Origin: Anthonomus grandis grandis
Taxonomy: Eukaryota; Arthropoda; Insecta; Coleoptera; Curculionidae
Assembly (NCBI RefSeq): GCF_022605725.1
Contig: NC_065547.1
Span: forward strand, 6,427,167-6,491,166
DNA: 64,000 nt
Direction of reading: 5' to 3'
Shown: positions 51,287 to 61,140 of the stretch, one piece after another
How positions within the stretch are numbered: the first letter of the stretch is position 1
Layout of the letters: every line of letters starts with the position of its first letter
The notes under the pieces: generated by a model
What the model was told of the DNA's origin: nothing
Database searches by the model: none
The model's input: the letters and a program-made list of their open reading frames with translations, nothing else
Made by a program: the position numbers and the translations under genes

Positions 51287-54050
51287 AATATTATTTTTAA
51301 TATTTTTTTTTAATTATTTAGGTTTAAGAAATATTTCTTAAGGCTTGGAAGAGATTATAAATGACAAAAGATGCCATAAAAAATTATTTGAAATGCCTAG
51401 AATTACATAATGTATTGGCCCAAATAGTGGAAATATAATAAAAAATTATGTCAAATGCCTGAAATAGCTTTAAAAAGTTTAAAAATCTTCTCTTTTTATT
51501 CCAGTCATTTGAAATAATTTTTTATTTCTTTCAAGCGCTTGGAATCCGTTAACTTTAAATTTAAAAAATGATTCCGAAATTATTTTTTCTGGATAAATTC
51601 AAAGTAATTTTTGTATTCTTTTCCTGATAGCTAACGTGATGTTTTGCATATTCCAGGCAATTAAAATGATATTATAATTTATTCCAGGCGTTAAGATATA
51701 GGTTTCGTAATGTTCCAGAAATATTTTTTATTTCCGGTTTTCTGGAATAATTTCTTTTATATTATTTTAGGGTTGAAAATTGATTTCAAAAGCTAGAAAA
51801 GGTAAACAGGTACATGATTTAAAAAATTATTCCAAATGCCTCAAATAATCTTATTTAGAAAACTTGAAAAAATTAAAATAATTTGTTATTTTATTCCAAG
51901 CATTTGGAATAAATTTTTAATACCCTCCAGGTATTCCAAACATGTTTATTCTAAATTTTAAAAATGGTTCCAAAAATCGAAGTAATATTGGTGGAGTAGT
52001 GTTTTTATGTTATTTCAGGCTTATAATTTCGAAAGTGTGAAAGTGGTGAAAAATTACCTGAGATACCATAAAAATGAATTTTAAATGCCTAGAATAACAT
52101 AGAATATTAAATGGAATAACTGTTATTCCAGTTTAATTCCAGTTATTTGAATATTTTTTATATTTCTTAAACTCTTAACATTTGAAATCTGTTTGTGTCA
52201 AATTTAAAAAATAGTTAAAAAATTATTACCAATTCCTGAATAATAATCGACGTAATTTTTTATGTTTTCCAGACCTTTAAACTACTTTTTTTTGGGTATT
52301 TTAGGCAGTTAATATAAATTCAAAATTCATTTATTTTAGGCGTCTAGAATTAGGTTTTTGTGTGGTATTAGGAATAATTTGTTCACTTCCAGATTTGTGG
52401 AACATTTTTTTTAATGATATTCCAGATTAGCGAAATTATTCCAAAATTTAATAATTAAAGATCAAAATAATTTTAGTATTTATTACAAGCATTTGGAATT
52501 ATGTTTCGTGTTATTCCAGAAATAATTTTTTCAGTTCAGATTTATGAACTATGTTTTTTATATTATTTTAGACTGAAAAAATAATTTCTTAAGCTTAGAA
52601 AACATGGATGAAAAATTATTTGAAATGACCGGAATATTAAGAAAAATTCCTATTTAATGTGAGGCATTTGAAATATAATTTATATTTCTCCCAAGGACTT
52701 GGAATCAGTTTATTCTAAGTTTAGGATATAATTTCATTATTTCCATTTCGTGAATGTAATTCAACATCATTTCATTGGTTTCCCAGATATTTAAAGTAAT
52801 TTTTTGCCTATTCCAGGCAGCTAAAATTATTTTAATAAATTAATTCCAGGCATTTTGAATTAGTTTTTATTATTCCAATCGCCTGGAATAAATCTTAAAA
52901 CTATTCTTTTACTACCTGGAATACGCAAAAAAAATTACCTTATATGCGTGGAAAACATAAAAAAAATTTACACTTGTAAATTTTTTTTCCAGGAATTTGA
53001 ACTAATTTGTGAATTTGTGAATTTGTGAATCAGTTTTCAAAATTAAAATAGATTCCAAATGCCTCGACAAAATTTAAAAAAATATTCATGCCTGGAATAA
53101 CATGAGAATTTATTTTATCTTTTTCGTTGAGATTATTCTAGGCATTGACGTATTTTTTTCATTTTGTTCCAAATTTCTGAAACAGTATTTAATGTTATTC
53201 CAGGCATTTAAGGTAATTCGGGATGTTGAAATAATTTCAAAAATATATTACAGGCATTTGGAATTAGGTTTGGTTTTGTTCCAGAAATAATATTTTTACT
53301 TCCAGATTTGTGAAATATTTTTTTTATGTTATTTTAGGCTTGAAATTGATTCCGAAAACCTGAAAGAGAAGGAAAAAGAGAAACTACTATTTTATATATA
53401 GAGTGATTCCGGTCTAGAATATTCAAACAAATTTCAAAAAAACAAAACGCTTTTATAATCAATAAACGCACTACACTTCTTGTTTTGGTCCCAAATTATT
53501 TTATCCAGAAATTTTTGAATTATTTAGGTTTTTGCTGACTGTTTTTGAACTTAACCTCATAAAGATCTAAATATTTTAGAAGCTATGGAAGATATCTCAA
53601 TAAAATAAAAAGCATTTTATTAAACAATCAACGCATTACAATTTTTATTTTGCTCCAAAATGATTTCATCCAGAAGATTTTGAGTTATCTAGGTTTTTGT
53701 AAGATACTGACTATGTTTGGGTTAAGTAACTTATTGGGTATCTTAGACAGTTTAAAATTTAGTCCAGGCATTTGCAATTAGATTTTGTTTTGTTTTTTTA
53801 TTGCTATTTTAGGTCTGATAAATAATTCCGAAAGTCTGGAAGAGAAAAAAAATGACGTGAGATGTCATGAAAAATTATTATAAATACCTAACATAAATTA
53901 TTAGCTTAGAAATTTGGAACTAAATCAAAAATTACGTCCAATGCCTGAAATAATTTCAAAGAAAAGTTATTTTTCATCTTATTCCAGGCATTTGGAATTA
54001 TTTTTATATTTCTTTTAGACATTTGAACAGCACCATTTAGTTGAAATATA

Positions 54051-55854
54051 TCAGGTAAGATATATTGCAACTGATCCTAAAATTCATATTTATCATTTAA
54101 AATTCTTACTGATCAATTCTAAACATTCGCATTAGGACACTTGTAAGGTGAGTAAAACTTACATCGCTAAGCAAAAACTATTGTTTTCCTTGCATAGTAA
54201 CTGACTAAATTATGGACAAGATTTTTGTATTTGCATTTTATTGTATTTGTCACTTCAGAAGCTTTCATTGGTATATATAAATTTTGCAGCAAAATCAATT
54301 AATTCAAGGTGACTTATATGAATTGACTGATCAAATATTTTCAGATCATATTTCAACATTAGTTGTATAATAACATTTTTTTTCAAGCAGACCTGGTATT
54401 AAAATTAGATTTACTTATTTGTTGTTGTACCCAATATGAGTTTCGGTAAAAATGAAAATTCTTGTGACTAGTTTCTCATGTACCTAAATAATTAAAAAGC
54501 TGGTTATGGGTCTTAATATTACCAATTAATTAAAAGCCAAAGAAATAATAATCGATGCTGATGTGCTCAGTGCATCAAGATAAGCTAGAGGAGAGCAGAA
54601 TTTGCGTTTTACAATTACTTTGTTTTTACGTTGTTTAATATACACAGTACATAACAGATGAAAAATAAATAAAATTTCATTTAAAAATTTGAAGAGTCTC
54701 TTGTCACGAGTAAAACGAACAAAACTCTCGGTTTAATACAACTAAAAATGCAGCCATCCGATCGATCATTGAAAGCCACTTATTTCTATCTGACGTTTCC
54801 AATTAAACTTTTCGTACATTCCGCTCACAAACTTTACCTCACCAAAAACGAAAAAAAAAAAAAACATTAAATACCTGAAACTTTTATACACGCGTCTCGT
54901 TTTACACAAATATACGAACTCGGGTCGTAAATGTAAAAGTTTTTAACGTGTTTTATACTACGGCATTTCAACTTGGCGATAATTGTTCTCAAGTTGGAAA
55001 TATATAAATAATGCATGACAAAATTGGACGTGGCGTACTTGTTTTTTGTCAAAAAATATTTCCCTATTTAGCTGGGTGTGTTTTTTATCTTTATCTATTT
55101 AAATTAAGTTGTTTTAAATATTCTTATAAAATACTTCACTAAACCATGCTTGAGAATGGCTGTTTTTACATAAGCCTTACCACTAAACTAATGCATAACA
55201 AAAATGGACCTGACATACTTTTCCTTAATGGTTCCTTTTTTGCTTTAAATAGATACCTAATTAGCATTTTCCACTAACTAATATTATATTTACCACGAGT
55301 TGTTTGCGATTCATTTAAATTGCAGATCGTTTTGAGTAACGCGATACTCGGAATAGATCTGGTGCACCGAGATAGAAAAAAATTAAAATAAAAAAAGACA
55401 TCGATCGACTGGGTAATCTGAACCGAGCCACTTATTTTTATCGGTCGGTCCAATTAAACTTTTGCCTCCCCCCGTGTTTCCGCTGTTTGAAAAGTTTTCC
55501 CAAATGCCAAATAGGAATTTGAATAGGTTTCGTGTGCGTTTTTATGTTGTATGGAAGTTTTATTAATTTTTGTTGGCTTTTATTCTTAATTTGAATTTAA
55601 TAAGATTTTTTTTTTCACAAAATAATCCCCTCTCGGACGTGTTTTTGAAGGTTTGCTCAAGAACTTTTGGAAATATCTATTATTTAATATATTATTGTCA
55701 AATTGCAGTTTAAATATTTGGTTTTCTTCTAGGCAGTTACAAACATTTTTGTTTTTATTATGTATTATGTATAATAATTATAATAACTTACTTGGTTCAT
55801 CGTGACCCGTGATTCACCTGAAAAAAAGACCAAATTTAAAAGTTTATTCAACCC
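54051..55854. other. Unique-looking island with an internal duplicated segment
   Basis: No gene recognised. Two stretches resemble each other: about 54765-54840 (GAAAGCCACTTATTTCTATC, CCAATTAAACTTTTCG, then CCGCTCACAAAC) and about 55425-55500 (GAGCCACTTATTTTTATCGG, CCAATTAAACTTTTGCC, then CCGCTGTTTG). The 61-codon minus frame at 54867-55052 is unsupported. Confidence 0.55.
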
Positions 55855-55873
55855 AATCACAATAATTATTACT

Positions 55874-55897
55874 TCCAGGCAATCTTAAATGCCTGGA
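55874..55897. repeat. 8-bp CCAGGCA hairpin at the edge of zone A'
   Basis: TCCAGGCA (55874-55881), eight bases, TGCCTGGA (55890-55897). It marks the first core pair of zone A'. Confidence 0.75.
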
Positions 55898-56213
55898 GGT
55901 TATTTTTGATTTCTTTCAGGCAGTTGCGTCTATTTTCCAAATTTTCCAGGCAGTACCAGCAATCTTTTTTCAGGAAATTGAAAAATTTTTCATTAACTGA
56001 CTGAACTTACAAAAAAACTTACAGGCATTTACGGATAACTTGGAAGAACTTGGAGCAATCTACAAAACTCATAATTTCTGGATATATTTTATCAACGGAG
56101 TAATATAAAGTACCTTAGAGGGTTATGTGGCTCATTCCAAATTTCTGGAAAAGTTTAAATGTTTGCATGACTTTATAGAAAAATTAGGAGTATTTAGAAG
56201 TAAATGAACCAAC

Positions 56214-56256
56214 TTAACCTCCTGAAATAAAAAAAATTATTATTTCAGGAGGTTAA
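56214..56256. repeat. 17-bp perfect inverted repeat
   Basis: TTAACCTCCTGAAATAA (56214-56230) and TTATTTCAGGAGGTTAA (56240-56256) with a nine-base spacer. A direct copy of CTCCTGAAATAAA follows at once, so the structure looks like a local palindromic duplication. Confidence 0.9.
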
Positions 56257-56618
56257 CTCCTGAAATAAAGAAAATTAAAATCATATAGTTGGAGGTGAAA
56301 TTATAATTTCGAGGTTGAAGAAAACTTAGATGGTAGAATCGAGTTTTCTTATTAATATAGTATAATTTTATTAACAGAAGTAAAATCGGACAATTTTGGA
56401 CCGAACATTCAATTTTTTTATCAATGGGGTCATCGGAATAGTCTCTGCAAACTAATTTTTCTATAGATCGATGTGGAAAGTAGAAACCGACTTCAAGAAA
56501 CCTAGTGCTAACTTTTTAAAAAAAATGAATGCAATTAAGGAATTTCTATTTTTCAAATCTTTGACGCAGTGACAATTATATCATTTTTTTTTCAGAAACC
56601 TAAAAACTTAATTTCCTT

Positions 56619-56657
56619 AACTGCCTGCAAGTGATTTCTGATTTCTTGCAGGCAGTT
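56619..56657. repeat. 13-bp hairpin with covarying arm
   Basis: AACTGCCTGCAAG (56619-56631), 13-base loop, CTTGCAGGCAGTT (56645-56657). Sibling hairpins have G and C where this one has C and G at the same paired position. Confidence 0.88.
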
Positions 56658-57234
56658 GAATCATTTTCGAAATCTTTCAGGTTATTTAATTCTTTTATTT
56701 AAAGTTATTCCAAATTTTTTCAAAAAACTTAAAAATTATTTCCATTTATTATTTTCCAATTATTTGTATCAGTTTACGTTTTCTTAAGAGGGTAATATAA
56801 TGTACCTTACACACCTCTTTGACACACTCCGAATCCTCTGAAAGCGTTCAAATGTTTTCGTTACTTAAAGAATTGCGAAGTAATTTAGAATAAGGTAACG
56901 AATGGAAGCTCCTGAAATAATTTGAAACATAGTTCGAGGTAAAAGTATAATTTGGGGCTTAAAGAAAGCATCGTTGGTAAAATGGAGTTTTCTTATTAAT
57001 CTGATGCAAGCACAAGTAAAATCGGACAATTCTGGTCCGAAAATTATTTTTTTTATAAATGTGGTTACGTGAATAGTCTCTCCAAGCTAATTTTGATACA
57101 GATTGATGTGAGAAGTATATTTTTAAATAAAACTAGTGCTATCTTCGGGATTTTTTTAAAGAAATTAATGCAGATGCAGAATAACAGTTGCACTTATTAA
57201 AATTTCTTGCAGAAACTTGGAAACTTATTTCCTC

Positions 57235-57273
57235 AACTGCCTGGAAGTGATTTCTAATTTATTCCAGGCAGTT
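57235..57273. repeat. 12-bp hairpin of the same family
   Basis: AACTGCCTGGAA (57235-57246), 15-base loop GTGATTTCTAATTTA, TTCCAGGCAGTT (57262-57273). The loop sequence is nearly the same as at 56632-56644. Further members, with one or more mismatches, lie near 58164-58200 and 58888-58925. Confidence 0.87.
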
Positions 57274-59844
57274 AATTTAATTTTCCAATTTTTCCAGGCA
57301 AAAACACTTCAAACAATTGCGCTACTTAGAAAAATTAGGAGTTTTTACTATTAAACAAACAAACTCGAGCTCCTGGAATAAGCTAAAATATTATAGTTAT
57401 AGGTGAAAAGATAATTTAGAGGTTGAAGAAAACACGGATGATAAAAATGAGTTATTTTGTGCAAGCAGAAGTAAAATTGGGCAAATCTAGACTGAACAGT
57501 AATTTTTCTTGTAAATGGGGTCACCTGAACAGTCGCTACAAATGAATTTTATACAACTTGATGTGGGTAGTAAATTTTCTAACAAAACTAGTGCGAGTAA
57601 GTTCAAGATTTTTACAGAAATGTATGCAAATAAGGCATTTTGTTTAGTAAGAGGCATTTGATAGTAGCTTAGAGTCCTTATTTCTTGGATGACTTGGAGC
57701 CATTTACAAAAATCCGCATTCCTAAACAAGACTAATCTTTGTCATCCTAGACATATTTAAGGATAGCTTAGAACATCTTAGAGATTCAATTTCTGAAGGC
57801 ATATGGCGATAATATAGGGCAAATTGGAGCCATTTACAAAGATCTAAATTTCTGGACATTTTCGCAAAATTTTAATATAGACTACATTACAAACCCAATT
57901 GGCTTGAGAATCCTCTGGAAGAGTTTAAATATTTTGATTACGTAAATAAATTGGTAGTAAGTAAGAGTAAGTCAACGAACTCAGGCTCCTGCAATAAGTT
58001 GAAACAATATAGTTAAAGGTGAGAGAATAATTGAGGGTTTTTTTATTAATCTGGTGTAGTTAGGATTAATATCGAACAATTCTAAAAAAACATCTCGTTT
58101 TCTAAATCTTTCAGGCAGATATTTCCGTTTTTTTCCAGGAAGTTGAAATATTATTTCCCCAACTGCCTGAAAGTGACTTTTAATTTCTTCCAGGCAGTTG
58201 AATCCATTTTCCAACTCTTCCAGGAACTGCAGTTATTTCCAGATTTTTTCAGGAAATTGTAAAAAATATTTTCTCAACTGCCTGGAATCTTAAAAAAAAA
58301 TAATTTAAAGGCATTTAGAGATAACTTAGGGCAACGTCGAGCAATCTACAAAAGCCTTAATTTTTGGACAGGATTACTCTCTCAAGGAAGTAATATAAAG
58401 TACCTTAGAGAGATATTTGGATTATTCCAACTTTCACTTTCTAGAAAAGTTCAAATATTTACGTTTCTTATAAAAATCAGAAGTACTACGAGTAAACAAA
58501 CGAATTTAAGCTCCTGGAATAAATTGAAATAATGTAGTTAGAGCTGAACGGATAATTTAGGGGTTAAAGAAAACATGGATGGTAGAATAAAGTTTTTTTA
58601 TTAATCTGGTGCAATCACAAGTAAAATTAGATAATTCTGGACCAAACAGTAATTTTTTTGTGAATAAGGTCACCTAAACAGTATCTGTAAACAACTTTAA
58701 ACAGATCGATGTGGGAAGTGAATTTTTAATAAAACTAGTGCTAACTTTGTGTTTTTTTTTTTAAATAGATGCAAATAAGGCATTTTTATTTTACAACTCT
58801 TCCAATTAGTTGCAGTTTTTTTTCCAGATATTTCTAGCCAGTTGCAGTTGTTTCCATTTTTCCAGGAAGCTAAAAAATATTTCCTTAATTTCCTGGAAGT
58901 AATTTCTGATTTCTTCCATGCAGTTCAATCCATTTTCGAAACATTTCAGGCAGTTGCAGTTATTTTCAAATTTTTCCAGGAAAGTGAAAAATTATTTCTT
59001 TAACTGCCTCGAATCTTAAAAAAAAAAAATAATTTACACGCATTTAGGGATGACTTAGAGCAACTTTAACAGCAATTTACAAAAACCTTAATTTCTGAAC
59101 AGCATTATATTTTCTCATGGACGTAATATAAAGTACCTTAGAGAGCAATTTGGCTCATTCTAAATTTCTGGAAAAATTTAAACGTTTGCGTTACTTAGAA
59201 AAATTAGGAGTAAAGCAACGAACTCGATTAAAAGGTCGGCAATGAAGTAAAGAAAGAACGAGCTTCTAGAATGAGTTAACACACTATAGTTAGAGGTGAC
59301 AGGATAATAAACAGGTTACTGCAAACACAGATGCTAGAGTGGAGTTTTCTTATTAATCTTATGCAAGTAGAAGTGAAATCAGACAGTTCTGGACTGAACA
59401 GTATTTTTTTTGTGAATTTTGGGTCATTTGAATGGTCTATGCAAACCAATTTTTATACAAATCGATGTAGTAAATGAGTTTTTCAACAAAACTGGTGCTC
59501 TTTACAGAAATGAATGCAAATAGAGCATTTTTCAGCCGTTTATTTCACTTAGAGGCGTTTAACAGTAGCTTAAAGCATCTTAGAGTTCTATTTTTCAAGA
59601 TGACTTGGAACCATTTACAAAAATCCTCGTTCCTAAATAAGATTAATAACTTGACATAAGTTTGACAAATTTAGTAAAGTTCTTAAGTTATATCCTTTAG
59701 ACTTTTTAAATAGTACTGATGATGGCTATTCATTAGCCGAAAGCGCTTTGCTGTTAGTTAAGGGAAAATATATAAACGTTATACAAGTACCGTCACGCAT
59801 TTCTCACTCTTGCAAGTTAAATTAAAGAAGACAGTGCCTTATAT

Positions 59845-60293
59845 ATTGGATGGGCCACTGTGGGGAAAGGCCTAGATCGGGGCCGAGATGGTGTTTGCAG
59901 ACCGGAATAAAGCGGCATCCATAGATTACCGGGATGCTGTGGTTCCTGGAAAAACCGGGGCACCGCGGGTTCTCGCCGGGTTGACCCCCATTAAACCCAA
60001 TTCAACTAGGCCACAACTTGACCCAGATACAGGTGTCGTCATTGCCGCTATGCGATTTTATATTTCTATAGTTTACAATAACTTGTTTTGTCAAATCATC
60101 GGTTTTCAGTGACCCACGTATGTATTAATTCAATATTTGTTATTCCTGCTTACGAAAGTAGGTTATAATGTACTGGATTTACAAAAATATTATAATTTCA
60201 TTAAACTTTGTAAAAATGTATTGTATTTAATAAGTAGCTTTTTTTATGCTAAATAAAGATTATTACTATTATTATTATTATTATATACATTAA
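59845..60293 (+). mobile_element. Non-LTR retrotransposon 3' tail (copy 2)
   Basis: GC-rich block 59846-60010 with GCAGACCGGAATAAAGCGG, TTACCGGGATGCTGTGG and CCTGGAAAAACCGGGGC, then an AT-rich tail ending TATGCTAAATAAAGATTATT and an ATT microsatellite (about 60262-60293). It matches 38140-38491 in the same orientation. The 74-codon open frame at 59888-60112 crosses the shared block, but indels between the copies are not multiples of three, so it is more likely untranslated. The clade (I or R1-like) is inferred from the tail style. Confidence 0.6.
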
Positions 60294-61140
60294 AGTTATG
60301 CATCCGAATCCTAAAAATAGCGTTAATCCTCGACTCTTTCACCTCAAAAGCGCTATGTTCTCATTAAATTAACAAGAAAGGTATTACGTCAAACGTGAAT
60401 CGATAAGCTTTACGGTTACCAAGTTCGTTCTCCTTCACAATGCGCCCGGAAAAGTTGGCCACAATAGTTTTTGATCCAAAAGTGAAAAGAAACAAAAGAG
60501 GTTAAATAACGAGCCGTATATTTCACCCGGGGGCCTTTTGTGCCACTCTGGAAATAAACATCCACACAATGGAGCGTTCGGTCACATTAATAATGAGAGC
60601 GACTTATAAATGTTTGAAATTAAATTATCACACCGCATCGGCCGGACCGAATGGGATTTCGGGGAGATATATGGCAGCATTCAAACCAAAGATAGTCAAT
60701 TTATTCAGTTTTAATGGCCTTCGATATTAGTGTTGGATCCGGGTGGAGGGAGGTGGAGGATTTTTGCTCATAATGCTCTATGAAAGTCCGAATGTAATCG
60801 GATTACTTATTAGTCATATTTTAACTAAGGAATTCTCTATATTAAAATTAAAAAACATATTTTGTGGTGCTTAACCTCTGACCACGCATAAGATATTTTT
60901 ACTACAAAGTCCACTCAAGGATGTATATTAAAAAAATATGCAAAAAACAGATAATACGTAACCAGAGACTTGCTTTCATGAACAACTTATCTATTTAAGT
61001 AGCCCTAGTAACCCTATTTAATTATATAAGTATGAAAATGAGCAAAAAAATCACTCTCAGCACTCATGAAGATGTGGACTTTGATGTGCAACACCTCTGA
61101 AATCATAAGCGCATAGTACCTTATTTTAGTATAATTAATT
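60294..61140. other. Unique-looking island, no gene recognised
   Basis: Moderately GC-rich at 60340-60800 (for example GCATCGGCCGGACCGAATGG and GGGTGGAGGGAGGTGGAGG). No open frame of note. It could be conserved non-coding or intronic DNA. Confidence 0.5.

Larger units (their letters stand above)
45220..54030. repeat. About 3.1-kb tandem segment, two and two-thirds copies
   Basis: Copy 1 is about 45220-48345, copy 2 about 48346-51268, and copy 3 about 51269-54030, lacking its first kilobase. Paired anchors: GCAATAATTTGAGTTCAAC at 45278 and 48406 (3128 apart); TGGAAGAGATAATAAATGAC at about 46113 and 49273 (3160), with a close variant near 51345 (2073 further on); AGGCATTGACGTATTTTT at 47483, 51063 and 53140. 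Copies 2 and 3 are close to identical over long stretches, while copy 1 is more diverged, so the last duplication is the youngest. Confidence 0.9.
45100..54050. repeat. Zone B: minisatellite with ATTCCAGGCATTTGGAAT core
   Basis: Variants of ATTCCAGGCATTTGGAAT recur every 40 to 120 bp in both orientations (for example near 47605, 47955, 48654, 51170 and 53250). The core is itself a dyad: ATTCCA, six bases, TGGAAT. Interspersed are TTATTTCAGGCCTGA and ATGCCTGGAATAA. The small open frames in the zone (46252-46464, 46517-46705, 47625-47816, 50839-51084 and 53102-53290) all run through these repeats and have no independent support. Confidence 0.88.
55855..59660. repeat. Zone A': reverse-complement counterpart of zone A
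   Basis: Carries the zone A unit in the opposite orientation: GAAGTAAAATCGGACAATT, TGGACCGAACAG, then CAGATCGATGTGGGAAG, AAAACTAGTGCTAAC and TTCCAGGCAGTTGAATCCAT. Unit marks lie near 56371, 57006, 57461, 58611 and 59362, so the spacing is irregular (455 to about 1150 bp). The open frames at 57487-57729, 57981-58214 and 59474-59659 are repeat text. Confidence 0.86.

Noticed and set aside
56619..56657. microRNA precursor
   Set aside because: Stems of 12 to 13 bp are too short for a typical animal precursor of about 22 paired bases per arm.
59888..60112. 74-residue plus-strand frame as a protein
   Set aside because: The related sequence at 38140-38491 has indels that break the frame, so the shared part behaves as untranslated retrotransposon 3' sequence.
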